This document shows, piece by piece, positions 17,734 to 25,510 of a stretch of DNA of 64,000 nucleotides. Each line of letters starts with the position of its first letter. Positions within the stretch are counted from its first letter, which is position 1. Made by a program: the position numbers and the translations under genes. Below the pieces are notes generated by a model, which had not been told where the DNA came from, ran no database searches, and worked only from the letters and a program-made list of their open reading frames with translations. Source of the stretch: Proteinivorax hydrogeniformans (GTDB lineage: Bacteria; Bacillota; Proteinivoracia; Proteinivoracales; Proteinivoracaceae). Location: NCBI RefSeq assembly GCF_040515995.1, contig NZ_CP159485.1:744001-808000 (forward strand), written 5' to 3'.

Positions 17734-19650
17734 ATGAAAGAAGTGAACTACATAGAAGAATCTCATGACCGTTGTGCTGACTTTGGCTTATCTAAGGAAA
17801 TAAGACATAGTAAAAAGATTTTAAAAGGTGATAACTTGTATAAAAAGCTGGAAAGCAAAAAAAGTTTTATCAAACTATCTCAACCCTTTATATCTAAGTT
17901 ATACGACTTTGTAAAAGGGTCTAATTTTTTCACCATACTAACTGATGAAAATGGGTGCATACTTAACGTTGCAGGAGATGAAAAGATTTTATCAGAAGCA
18001 TTTTCCCTAAAAATAACTCCAGGGGCTTATATGGACGAAGAAAATATTGGCACTAATGCAATTAGCCTAGCTCTTACTGAAAAAAAACCGATACAACTAT
18101 CTGGAGAAGCTCATTTTATATCAGCCTACCACCGTTGGACATGCTCTGCAGCTCCTATAAAAAATTCAAAAGGTCAGATTATAGGTGTTCTTAATTTAAC
18201 GGGATATAGTGATTTGCTACACCCTCATACACTAGGAATGGTTGCAGCAGCTGCAAATGCCATAGAGAAAATACTTGAAGTCAAAAGTTCAAATGCTAAA
18301 CTAAAGAACATGAAGATATTTTTAGATACAATGTTAGACTCAATTCCATCAGGTATAATAACATCTGACCTTCAAGGAAACATTAAAACACTAAATAAGT
18401 ATGCTACAGAGTTGTTCGGTTATGACTATTTAGAAATGCAGAAAATGAATGTATCAGACCTTTTTGGTGACTGGGATAAAGTAATAAAAAGTGTTAAAGG
18501 CAAGGAAAGTTTTCTTGATGAAGATGTTTATGTAAATGCAAGGCGGAATCTTTTACAGCTTAATTTAAGTGTTCACCCAATATTAGATCATAAGCAGCAA
18601 TTAAAAGATGTTGTTTATGTTTTTAATGAAGTTAAAAAGGTAAGAAAACTAGCAAACAAAATTATGGGAAGACAGGCTATATATACCTTTGATAAAATAA
18701 TTGGAACCAACAGAACGTTTATCGAAACAATTGAGTTCGCAAAAAAAATTGCTGACAGCAGATCTACAATACTTCTTATGGGTGAAAGTGGTACAGGTAA
18801 AGAGGTTTTTGCCCAGTCCATCCATAACTACAGCGACAGAAGCAAAGAATCCTTTGTTGCTATAAACTGTGGCGCTATACCCAAAAACTTAATTGAATCA
18901 GAACTATTTGGCTATGAAGAAGGTGCCTTTACTGGTGCTAAGCGCAGTGGACACCCCGGCAAGTTTGAAATAGCAGATGGCGGCACCATTTTCTTAGATG
19001 AAATTGGAGAAATGCCGCTGGACATGCAAACTAGGCTGCTAAGGGTGATAGAGGAAGGAACAGTTAGCAGGGTTGGAAGCACTAAAGAAGTAGTGGTAAA
19101 TGTCAGGATAATCGCAGCTACAAACAAAAATTTATCAGAAGAAGTTAAAAAAGGAAATTTTAGAAAAGACCTCTATTATAGATTAAATGTTCTACCATTA
19201 AGATTGACCCCACTACGTGAAAGGAAAGAAGACATACCGTTGTTGATAGACTACTTTATGGGCAAAAAATCCAAAAAGCTTAACAAAAAGAAATTAGAAA
19301 TATCTTCAGATAATATGAAAAAGCTTTTAAGCTATAATTGGCCGGGAAATATCAGAGAGTTAGAAAACTTTGTTGAGCTAATCTTAAATACTGAAAAAAT
19401 ACCTGATTTTACTAGCATAGACAACACAAAGATAGAAAGCACCACATTATTGCAAGGGGCTAAAGAGGAACGCACTTTAGAGGAAATGGAAAAATTACAT
19501 ATCATAAAAACACTGAAAAGATATCAAGGTAACATAACTAATAGTGCAAAAAGTTTGGGGATAGGTAGGAATACACTGTATAGAAAAATAAACAAACACG
19601 GCATAGACTGTTCCAATTTCGAACGGCGTTCTACTTTGGAACAACGCTAG
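17734..19650 (+). CDS. Sigma-54-dependent activator (GAF-PAS-AAA+-HTH)
   Basis: Product of 638 aa. Residues about 45-190 form a GAF-like sensor (TDENGCILNVAGDEK, ENIGTNAISLAL), about 195-300 a PAS domain, then an AAA+ domain with Walker A GESGTGKEV near 350, the sigma-54 contact loop GAFTGA near 398, Walker B GGTIFLDEIGEM near 412, and a Fis-type HTH at about 590-630 (ITNSAKSLGIGRNTLYRKI). The architecture is that of AcoR-like enhancer-binding proteins. Three 17-bp repeats at its 3' end and a -24/-12 promoter before the downstream AOR gene mark that operon as its target. The signal sensed is unknown, perhaps an aldehyde or a redox cue. Confidence 0.88.
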   Translation: MKEVNYIEESHDRCADFGLSKEIRHSKKILKGDNLYKKLESKKSFIKLSQPFISKLYDFVKGSNFFTILTDENGCILNVAGDEKILSEAFSLKITPGAYMDEENIGTNAISLALTEKKPIQLSGEAHFISAYHRWTCSAAPIKNSKGQIIGVLNLTGYSDLLHPHTLGMVAAAANAIEKILEVKSSNAKLKNMKIFLDTMLDSIPSGIITSDLQGNIKTLNKYATELFGYDYLEMQKMNVSDLFGDWDKVIKSVKGKESFLDEDVYVNARRNLLQLNLSVHPILDHKQQLKDVVYVFNEVKKVRKLANKIMGRQAIYTFDKIIGTNRTFIETIEFAKKIADSRSTILLMGESGTGKEVFAQSIHNYSDRSKESFVAINCGAIPKNLIESELFGYEEGAFTGAKRSGHPGKFEIADGGTIFLDEIGEMPLDMQTRLLRVIEEGTVSRVGSTKEVVVNVRIIAATNKNLSEEVKKGNFRKDLYYRLNVLPLRLTPLRERKEDIPLLIDYFMGKKSKKLNKKKLEISSDNMKKLLSYNWPGNIRELENFVELILNTEKIPDFTSIDNTKIESTTLLQGAKEERTLEEMEKLHIIKTLKRYQGNITNSAKSLGIGRNTLYRKINKHGIDCSNFERRSTLEQR

Positions 19651-19677
19651 GGAGTTCTTATGTTCCGATATTGAACA
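19609..19677 (+). promoter_or_regulatory. Three 17-bp activator-binding repeats (UAS)
   Basis: TGTTCCAATTTCGAACG (19609-19625), CGTTCTACTTTGGAACA (19627-19643) and TGTTCCGATATTGAACA (19661-19677) share the inverted-repeat pattern YGTTCY-N5-NGAACR. They lie 110-175 bp upstream of a -24/-12 promoter, the usual enhancer distance. The first two overlap the 3' end of the activator gene. Centre spacings are 18 and 34 bp. Confidence 0.65.
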
Positions 19678-19704
19678 GTGATTTGATATGTCAGTTAGCA
19701 AATG

Positions 19705-19744
19705 AGGCATCTTGTATGTTAAACACATGCAAGATGCCTTTTTG
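19705..19744 (+). terminator. Rho-independent terminator after the sigma-54 activator gene
   Basis: AGGCATCTTG pairs with CAAGATGCCT and a T-run follows. It separates the activator from the AOR transcript and lies between the enhancer repeats and the promoter. Confidence 0.85.
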
Positions 19745-19781
19745 TAGCATACATAGCTCAGTTAATTAGTTAGACTTATTA

Positions 19782-19799
19782 TTGGTATGTTTTTTGCTA
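19782..19799 (+). promoter_or_regulatory. Sigma-54 (-24/-12) promoter of the AOR operon
   Basis: TTGGTATGTTTTTTGCTA matches the consensus TTGGCACGNNNNTTGCW at the key positions: GG at 19784-19785 and GC at 19796-19797 with exactly 10 bp between. Transcription would start near 19809, 34 nt before the AOR ATG. No good sigma-A boxes are seen there. Confidence 0.75.
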
Positions 19800-19842
19800 T
19801 TTTAAATATATATAAATATCAATACAAAAAGGGGGAAGCTTA

Positions 19843-21633
19843 ATGTACGGTTACAACGGTAAGATTTTGAGAGTGAATCTAAAGGAAAAAAGTTTTAAGG
19901 TTGAAGACTTAAACTTAGATATGGCTAAAAAGTATATAGGTGGAAGAGGTTTAGGAACAAAAATATTAACTGATGAAGTAGATGCAAACGTAGAGCCTTT
20001 AAGTTCTGAGAATAAGTTCATTGTAGTTGCCGGACCTTTAACAGGAACTCCGACGCCGACAGGAGGAAGGTACATGGTAGTTACCAAGTCACCTCTTTCT
20101 GGCACAGTGGCAAGCTCTAACTCGGGAGGATACTGGGGTGCAGAACTAAAGGCAGCTGGTTACGATGTAATTATAGTTGAAGAAAAGGCAGAGAGTCCTG
20201 TTTACATTAACATTGATGATGATTCTATAGAAATAAAGGACGCAGACTTTTTATGGGGCAAAACCGTCTCCGAAACAACTAAGGCTCTAGAGCAGATTTA
20301 TCCCGAAAAAACAAAAGTTTTGACTATAGGTCCTGGTGGAGAAAATCTCTCTAAAATGGCTGCTGTTATGAATGACATAGATAGAGCAGCTGGTAGGTCT
20401 GGGGTAGGTGCTGTTATGGGTTCTAAAAATCTAAAAGCCATAACTGTTAAAGGTACTGGTAAAGTAAAGATTCATGATGAAGCAAAGCTTAAGGAAGTTT
20501 TTCCTAAAGCTGTTAAGAAAATTAGAGAAAACGGAGTCACAGGCGAAGGATTACCGACATTTGGTACCGCAGTATTAGTAAATATCATAAATGAAAATGG
20601 AGCTTTCCCAACTGACAATTTCCAAAAGGCCTTTTTTGATAAAGCAGAGGATATAAGTGGTGAAACACTAGCTGATAAATATTTGGTTAAAAAGACAGCA
20701 TGCTACAGATGCCCTATAGCTTGTGGTAGGCATTGTAAAGTTGGAGACTTAGAAGCTGGTGGGCCGGAATATGAAACTATTTGGGCCTTTGGGGCGGACT
20801 GTGGAGTGTCCGATCTAGAAGCTGTTATAAAGGCCAACTACTGGTGTAATGAAATGGGTATAGATACAATCTCTGTAGGAGCTACCATTGCTGCAGCTAT
20901 GGAACTTTATCAAAAAGGATATATCAAAGATGAAGAAGTTGATGGTACACCCTTAGAGTTTGGAAATAGCGAAGCTGTAATTGAGTGGACCAAAAAAATC
21001 GGTAGAGCAGATGGATTAGGTGCTAAGATGGCAGAAGGATCCCATAGGTTAGCAAAATCATATGGCGCTGAAGATCTGTCTATGAGCGTTAAGAAGTTAG
21101 AACTTCCTGCTTATGACCCTAGAGCTATCCAGGGGCAAGGACTCCAGTATGCTACCTCAAATCGAGGGGGCTGCCACGTAAGGGGGTACTTAATTTCCCC
21201 AGAAATTTTAGGCCTGCCAGAAAAACTAGACAAGTTTTCGCTAGAAGGTAAAGCTCAGTGGGCAAAAATCTTCCAGGACTTAACTGCCAGTATTGACTCT
21301 TTAGGACTATGCTTATTCACCTCTTTTGCTCTAGGTCCTGAAGATTATGCAGACCTTTATAACGCAGTTTGTGGAACCGATCATACAGCTGAAACTATTT
21401 TAGAGGCTGGAGATAGAATTTGGAATATAGAAAAACTATTTAACCTAGAAGCTGGTATAGATAAAAAACAAGATAAGCTGCCAAAGAGGCTTTTAGAAGA
21501 GCCAATTCCAGATGGTCCTTCAAAAGGATGGACCCATAAGCTAGATGAGCTACTTCCTGAATACTATGAAGTTAGAGGTTGGGATAAAGAAGGAGTTCCT
21601 ACTAAAGATAAGCTAAAACAACTAGATATTTAA
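19843..21633 (+). CDS. aor: Aldehyde:ferredoxin oxidoreductase, tungsten type
   Basis: Product of 596 aa, full length. The N-terminal domain (YGYNGKILRVNLKE, GGRGLGTKIL) and the pterin-binding segments (PTPTGGRYMVVTKSPLSG) fit the AOR family. The [4Fe-4S] ligands are in CYRCPIACGRHC near 287 and a later Cys in SLGLCLFTSF near 490. The enzyme oxidises aldehydes to acids, or in reverse reduces acids, with ferredoxin as partner, using a tungsten (or molybdenum) bis-pterin. It is the first gene of a sigma-54 operon with MoaD-like and ThiF-like genes. Confidence 0.9.
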   Translation: MYGYNGKILRVNLKEKSFKVEDLNLDMAKKYIGGRGLGTKILTDEVDANVEPLSSENKFIVVAGPLTGTPTPTGGRYMVVTKSPLSGTVASSNSGGYWGAELKAAGYDVIIVEEKAESPVYINIDDDSIEIKDADFLWGKTVSETTKALEQIYPEKTKVLTIGPGGENLSKMAAVMNDIDRAAGRSGVGAVMGSKNLKAITVKGTGKVKIHDEAKLKEVFPKAVKKIRENGVTGEGLPTFGTAVLVNIINENGAFPTDNFQKAFFDKAEDISGETLADKYLVKKTACYRCPIACGRHCKVGDLEAGGPEYETIWAFGADCGVSDLEAVIKANYWCNEMGIDTISVGATIAAAMELYQKGYIKDEEVDGTPLEFGNSEAVIEWTKKIGRADGLGAKMAEGSHRLAKSYGAEDLSMSVKKLELPAYDPRAIQGQGLQYATSNRGGCHVRGYLISPEILGLPEKLDKFSLEGKAQWAKIFQDLTASIDSLGLCLFTSFALGPEDYADLYNAVCGTDHTAETILEAGDRIWNIEKLFNLEAGIDKKQDKLPKRLLEEPIPDGPSKGWTHKLDELLPEYYEVRGWDKEGVPTKDKLKQLDI

Positions 21634-21652
21634 CATTTAAACTTATGCTACA

Positions 21653-21683
21653 AAAAAGGACTTCCTTTTGGGAGGTCCTTTTT
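21653..21683 (+). terminator. Terminator-like hairpin after aor
   Basis: AAAAAGGACTTCC pairs with GGAGGTCCTTTTT with one wobble. Partial termination here would make AOR more abundant than the downstream carrier and ThiF-like proteins. Confidence 0.75.
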
Positions 21684-21792
21684 GCTAAATAGCTTATAAG
21701 AATATATTAGCGCTATAATATGGTGCTTCACCATCAAGTTATAATTGTGTTTGGGCAAGAAAATTAGTAGTTTGTCCAAGGAGGTGGAAAGT

Positions 21793-22020
21793 GTGAAGAT
21801 AGAAGTTAGACTTTTTGCTACACTGAGAGAAGGGCGTTGGAAAAAGAACACTATGACCTTCTCTAATGGCAGCGTTACACCGACAGTAATAGCAGAAGAA
21901 TTAAAAATTGATAAGAGCGATATAGCGATACTTTTAGTTAATGGAAGAGATGGCACACTAGATACTGAGCTATCTAATGGAGATGTTGTATCTATTTTTC
22001 CACCGGTGGGGGGAGGATAA
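21793..22020 (+). CDS. MoaD/ThiS-like ubiquitin-fold sulfur carrier
   Basis: Product of 75 aa from the GTG at 21793; AAGGAGGT lies 6 nt upstream. The sequence starts KIEVRLFATLREG and ends FPPVGGG, the glycine tail that a ThiF/MoeB-type enzyme adenylates and that carries sulfur as a thiocarboxylate. Position after AOR suggests it serves dithiolene formation of the pterin cofactor for that enzyme. The tail has three glycines where two are usual. Confidence 0.82.
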   Translation: MKIEVRLFATLREGRWKKNTMTFSNGSVTPTVIAEELKIDKSDIAILLVNGRDGTLDTELSNGDVVSIFPPVGGG

Positions 22021-22021
22021 G

Positions 22022-22702
22022 ATGCAAAGATATGTTAAAAACATGAATATGCTTTCAATAGAAGAGAACAAAAAGTTAAAAAAGTTTAAGGTATGTGTTG
22101 TTGGCTGTGGTGGCTTAGGAGGATATATTGTAGAAATGCTTGTCAGGTTAGGTATTGGGCATATTACCGTAGTTGACTATGATAAATTCGATGAGACAAA
22201 CCTAAACCGTCAGCTTTTATCTGATGTAAAGAATTTAGGCAACCTAAAATCTGAAGCAGCTAAACATAGAGCGGAACTTGTCAATCCAGATATCAAAGTA
22301 GAAACAGTTAACAAAAGGTTTGATAGCAAAAACGGAGAAAAAATCCTTAAAGAACATGATGTTGTGATTGATGCATTAGACAACATTGAAACTAGGCTTT
22401 TACTGCAAGAAATAGCCAAAGAACTTCAAATACCTTTAGTACATGGAGCTATAGCTGGGTGGTATGGTCAAGTTACAACCATCCTACCAGGAGATGACAC
22501 CTTAAATAGAATTTACGATAAGTCACAAAACAAAGGAGTTGAAGAAGATTTGGGAAATCCATCATTTACTCCAGCCTTAGTGGCTTCGATTCAGGTAAGC
22601 GAAACTTTAAAACTTCTAATAACAAGAGGGGACTTATTAAGAAAGAAGTTATTAAATATCAACACATTTGACCAAGAGTATGACGTAATACAATTAAGTT
22701 AA
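22022..22702 (+). CDS. ThiF/MoeB/HesA-like sulfur-carrier adenylyltransferase
   Basis: Product of 226 aa; the ATG at 22022 follows GGGGGAGG one base after the carrier gene stops. The nucleotide-binding loop VVGCGGLGGYIVEMLVRLGI near 24 and the DYDKFDETNLNRQLL segment near 52, with its Arg finger, are E1-family signatures. DALDNIETRLLL near 116 follows. The C-terminal CxxC zinc pairs and rhodanese domain of longer MoeB proteins are absent. It should activate the MoaD-like tail by adenylation during tungstopterin or molybdopterin synthesis. Confidence 0.82.
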   Translation: MQRYVKNMNMLSIEENKKLKKFKVCVVGCGGLGGYIVEMLVRLGIGHITVVDYDKFDETNLNRQLLSDVKNLGNLKSEAAKHRAELVNPDIKVETVNKRFDSKNGEKILKEHDVVIDALDNIETRLLLQEIAKELQIPLVHGAIAGWYGQVTTILPGDDTLNRIYDKSQNKGVEEDLGNPSFTPALVASIQVSETLKLLITRGDLLRKKLLNINTFDQEYDVIQLS

Positions 22703-22709
22703 TGAAAGT

Positions 22710-22755
22710 GGCTGTCTCTTTAGGAAATAATATTCCTGTTTTGAGACAGCCTTTT
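22710..22755 (+). terminator. Rho-independent terminator after the AOR operon
   Basis: GGCTGTCTC pairs with GAGACAGCC around a 24-nt loop, followed by four T. A similar GGGCTGTC stem is found after birA at 42251. Confidence 0.75.
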
Positions 22756-22833
22756 ACACGTCTTAAAGTCAAAATTAGAGGGTTAAAACACTTTTGGGAG
22801 AAATTTAAATTAAACCGAATAAATTAAAAAAAA

Positions 22834-22989
22834 ATGCAATTTTACTTTAAAGGCTATACAACAGAGGAGATATCAAAGATTTTAGGGAAAAAACAAAATA
22901 CAATATCATCGTGGTTGCATAGAGCTAGAAAGAAGCTCAAAGTGGAGCTTCAGGGGGGTGGCACTGATGCAACAGCATCCTTATACTAA
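22834..22989 (+). pseudogene. Remnant of an ECF sigma factor (region 4 only)
   Basis: The frame FKGYTTEEISKILGKKQNTI with following SSWLHRARKKLKVEL is the region-4 helix-turn-helix of an ECF RNA polymerase sigma factor. Regions 2 and the start are missing: a stop codon lies 9 nt upstream and no homologous frame is seen before it. The fragment overlaps the start of a broken anti-sigma gene, as intact pairs do. Confidence 0.7.
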
Positions 22990-23278
22990 ATATATGGAAA
23001 AGATAAAAGCATCGGATAAATTTAAAAAAGAAACCCAAAAAAATGATTAAAGTTAATCGCCGCAAAGATAAGGTTTTGCGTAATATTTTAACAAGGGTTG
23101 CAATGTTAATTGTTTTTATTATAATTTTGGGTATTTTACTATATAAAATAGGAAGTAATGAAGTTGAAAATATGAAACGAGTCCCACCACTTTAAGAGAT
23201 ACAAATATACAAATTACCCAAGAAAAATCTAAGTACGAGATTAGTGTCATATTAGAAAAAGGAGGAGGAAAATGGTAA
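22967..23278 (+). pseudogene. Frameshifted anti-sigma factor gene
   Basis: The ATG at 22967 follows a GGGGGG ribosome site inside the sigma remnant. The frame (MQQHPYTKYMEKIKASDKFK) breaks at an A-run near 23036. It continues in another frame with a Lys/Arg-rich stretch and one membrane helix (LIVFIIILGILLY), and shifts again near 23190 before reaching a stop overlapping the next start. A short N-terminal domain, one helix and an outer tail match ECF anti-sigma proteins. I infer two frameshifts. Confidence 0.55.
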
Positions 23279-23757
23279 AAAGGAATTTTGTTTTTCTTAT
23301 TGTAGGGCTTATTATGATTTTTAGTGTTGGGTGTTCAAATGACGTAGTAAAAGAAGACCTAGAAGACTATCTTTATAAGTACAGAACTTTTCTGAACGAC
23401 AATCAGCAAGCCTTTGATGCATACGGTGACGCTTGGGAAGATTATAATTAAGGAAAGTTAAGTAATGAGGAGTTTGCTAAGATAATAGAACACGAAGTGT
23501 TATCCTTATCAGAGCAGATGCTATCGGATTAAAAAGATATAACACCTAAGATAGATGAGGTAAAAGAACTTCATAACCACTATGTAAATGGACAGAGTCT
23601 GTTCAAAGAAATGCAAATTTCTATGACAGATCCTAAAAACTTAGATGATTTTGCAAAGATTAACACGTTATATTATGAGTCAAGCGAAGCTATGCAAGAT
23701 TTTGCTGACGGTATTGAGGAATTAGCATCTGAGCACAATGTTGATATAATAAGATAA
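23272..23757 (+). pseudogene. Lipoprotein gene with two in-frame stop codons
   Basis: GGAGGAGG precedes an ATG that opens a lipoprotein signal (FVFLIVGLIMIFSVGC). The frame stays open in length and phase for 162 codons to 23757 but is cut by TAA at codon 60 (23449) and TAA at codon 87 (23530). Each could come from a CAA glutamine codon by one C-to-T change. The helical, acidic sequence beyond both stops still looks like protein (EVKELHNHYVNGQSLFKEM). It probably was the third gene of the ECF operon. Confidence 0.65.
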
Positions 23758-23762
23758 TACTT

Positions 23763-23810
23763 AAAAAGCAAAAGGGCCGGGCAATCACTGCTCGACCCTT
23801 TTGCTTTTTA
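23763..23810. terminator. Bidirectional terminator between lipoprotein pseudogene and hflX
   Basis: AAAAAGCAAAAGGGCCGGGCA pairs over 21 bp with its partner ending TTTTGCTTTTT, with two wobbles. The A- and T-tracts serve both strands; the hflX stop codon is in its right edge. Confidence 0.85.
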
Positions 23811-25064
23811 TATTACAAACTCTTTATATTTTTCTAAGTCAGCTTTAGTACACTCAACCTTTAACTTTGTACCTTCTTTTTCGTAGCCTGTATCTAAGAC
23901 ATTAGCTTTTTCATTAAAGTACGATACTACATCACCTCTATCAAATGGAACTAGCAGCTCACACTTTACTTGGTCAGCAAATATTTTAGAATTTATAAGC
24001 TGTACCAGCTCTTCTAGGCCTAACCTTTCTTTAGCTGAAAAATATACCTTATTTCCGTTTAATTTGGGAATCTCTAAATCTGTAAGGTCGCATTTATTGT
24101 AAGCATAAACTACAGGTATATCTTTAACACCTATATCCCTTAGTGTGCTATTAGTAACTTCAATTTGTCGCTCATAGTTTGGATTTGAATAGTCCACCAC
24201 GTGAACTAAAAGGTCAGACTCAGTAACTTCTTCTAAAGTTGAACGAAATGCTTTTACAAGATGGTGAGGTAGGTCGCTTACAAACCCCACGGTGTCAGTT
24301 AATAGGAAAGATTTGTTATCAAACAGGGTAATGCTTCTAACAGAGGTGCGCAATGTTGCAAAGAGCATATCTTCTTCATACACCGACTTCTCAGCCTCAG
24401 GGTTATACGTTTCTAGCAAGGAATTCATAACAGTGGATTTTCCAGCATTGGTGTATCCCACCAAAGAAATAACCGGAACATTAGATTTTTGTCTTTGCTT
24501 TCGCTGTGTTTGTCTTCTAGCAACCAAATCTTTTAGTTGTTTGTTTAGCTCAGAGATTTGCTTTTGTATTTTACGCCTATCAAGCTCAAGTTTTGTTTCC
24601 CCAGCACCTCTCATTATAGTTCCTGTACCACCTCGTTGTTGCTCCAATGAAAGCTCAGAGTTCCTTAGCCGTGGCAGCATGTACTGAAGTTGTGCTATTT
24701 CTACCTGAAGCTTTGCCTCCTTTGTTTTTGCCCTCTGATAAAAAATATCCAAAATAAGACTAGTTCTATCCATAATTGTGGAGTTTAAGCCTTCTTCTAG
24801 ATTTCTAATCTGTGAAGGAGAAAGCTCGTTATTAAATATAACAAGGTCAGCTTCCTCCTGCTGCACTGTCTGATATATATCCTTAACTTTTCCTTTTCCC
24901 ACATAGTGGGATGCATTTATATGATCTAAGTTTTGAATTACTTCTCCCATAACGACAATACCACAAGCATCTGCTAAATTAGCTAACTCCTCCATGGAAT
25001 ATTGGAAATTTGGGTTATTTTTCAGGTTTACTCCCACCAGTATTGCTTTTTTTGTTTGTTCCAT
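23808..25064 (-). CDS. hflX: HflX ribosome-associated GTPase
   Basis: Product of 418 aa. The N-terminal HflX domain (GVNLKN, LADACGIVVMGEVIQ, ASHYVGKGKV) is followed by the glycine-rich RGGTGTIMRGAGETKLELDR linker helix and a GTPase domain with G1 GYTNAGKST near 206, G3 DTVGFVSDLPHHLV near 253 and G4 NKCD near 321. HflX splits stalled 70S ribosomes, and some Firmicute relatives (HflXr) give macrolide/lincosamide resistance. GGAGGGG precedes the ATG. The long leader has a promoter, a short peptide and a terminator, pointing to attenuation control. Confidence 0.92.
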   Translation of the reverse strand: MEQTKKAILVGVNLKNNPNFQYSMEELANLADACGIVVMGEVIQNLDHINASHYVGKGKVKDIYQTVQQEEADLVIFNNELSPSQIRNLEEGLNSTIMDRTSLILDIFYQRAKTKEAKLQVEIAQLQYMLPRLRNSELSLEQQRGGTGTIMRGAGETKLELDRRKIQKQISELNKQLKDLVARRQTQRKQRQKSNVPVISLVGYTNAGKSTVMNSLLETYNPEAEKSVYEEDMLFATLRTSVRSITLFDNKSFLLTDTVGFVSDLPHHLVKAFRSTLEEVTESDLLVHVVDYSNPNYERQIEVTNSTLRDIGVKDIPVVYAYNKCDLTDLEIPKLNGNKVYFSAKERLGLEELVQLINSKIFADQVKCELLVPFDRGDVVSYFNEKANVLDTGYEKEGTKLKVECTKADLEKYKEFVI

Positions 25065-25149
25065 TATTTGTCCCCTCCATTTATTTTGATACGAAAATGG
25101 GCCTAAAGATAACTACAAAAGCTTATATTTGCCCCTTAAAAAAAGACGC

Positions 25150-25175
25150 AAAAAAGAGGTAGTTTACCCTACCTC
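25150..25175 (-). terminator. Rho-independent terminator inside the hflX leader (attenuator)
   Basis: Reading on the minus strand, GAGGTAG and CTACCTC form a 7-bp stem with a 6-nt loop followed directly by six T. It stands about 90 nt before the hflX start and after the short peptide gene, so most transcripts would stop unless the leader refolds. Confidence 0.75.
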
Positions 25176-25230
25176 CCCAGCATTTTATCCTATAAAGGGT
25201 TTCATTAAAAAAAGGCAGACCAATCCCGTT

Positions 25231-25247
25231 AGCTCTTAAAAAGAGCT
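25231..25247 (-). promoter_or_regulatory. Leader hairpin between the short peptide and the hflX terminator
   Basis: AGCTCTT and AAGAGCT form a perfect 7-bp stem with a 3-nt loop, 14 nt after the leader-peptide stop codon. It is a candidate partner in alternative folding of the leader. Confidence 0.45.
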
Positions 25248-25260
25248 CATGTTATTAAGT

Positions 25261-25320
25261 TTAACTGCTTAAAAAACGTAAACGGATTCTTCCGATACGG
25301 AAGAAAGCTACCTTGATCAT
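25261..25320 (-). CDS. 19-residue leader peptide upstream of hflX
   Basis: GGGAGG lies 8 nt before an ATG that opens MIKVAFFRIGRIRLRFLSS and stops. The run RIRLRF contains Arg-X-Arg (+X+) motifs, the pattern at which macrolide-bound ribosomes stall; the ermD leader peptide as I recall it carries the same RLRF. A TTCTTCC/GGAAGAA hairpin lies in the coding stretch. I infer that antibiotic-stalled ribosomes here prevent the downstream terminator from forming. Confidence 0.6.
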   Translation of the reverse strand: MIKVAFFRIGRIRLRFLSS

Positions 25321-25355
25321 CAATGAAACCTCCCAACATTTAGAATCTTAAGGAT

Positions 25356-25384
25356 ATTATAGCATAACATAACAAAAATTCCAA
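25356..25384 (-). promoter_or_regulatory. Sigma-A-type promoter of hflX
   Basis: On the minus strand TTGGAA (25384-25379) is 17 bp from a perfect TATAAT (25361-25356). The transcript would begin near 25350, giving a leader of about 285 nt. Confidence 0.6.
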
Positions 25385-25510
25385 CAAACTCTGATAATTA
25401 ACTGATTGAGGTCTATCAGAGTTGAAGAAAGTTGAGATTTTTTCCTCTTTTATTTTGTTTAAAAAAGTGATAACGTTAATGTATAAGAAATCGGTGATGG
25501 AGGGGAAGAA

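Noticed and set aside
22834-23757. Stop-codon readthrough or recoding in the lipoprotein gene
   Set aside because: Two TAA codons plus frameshifts in the neighbouring anti-sigma gene and a truncated sigma gene make decay far more likely.
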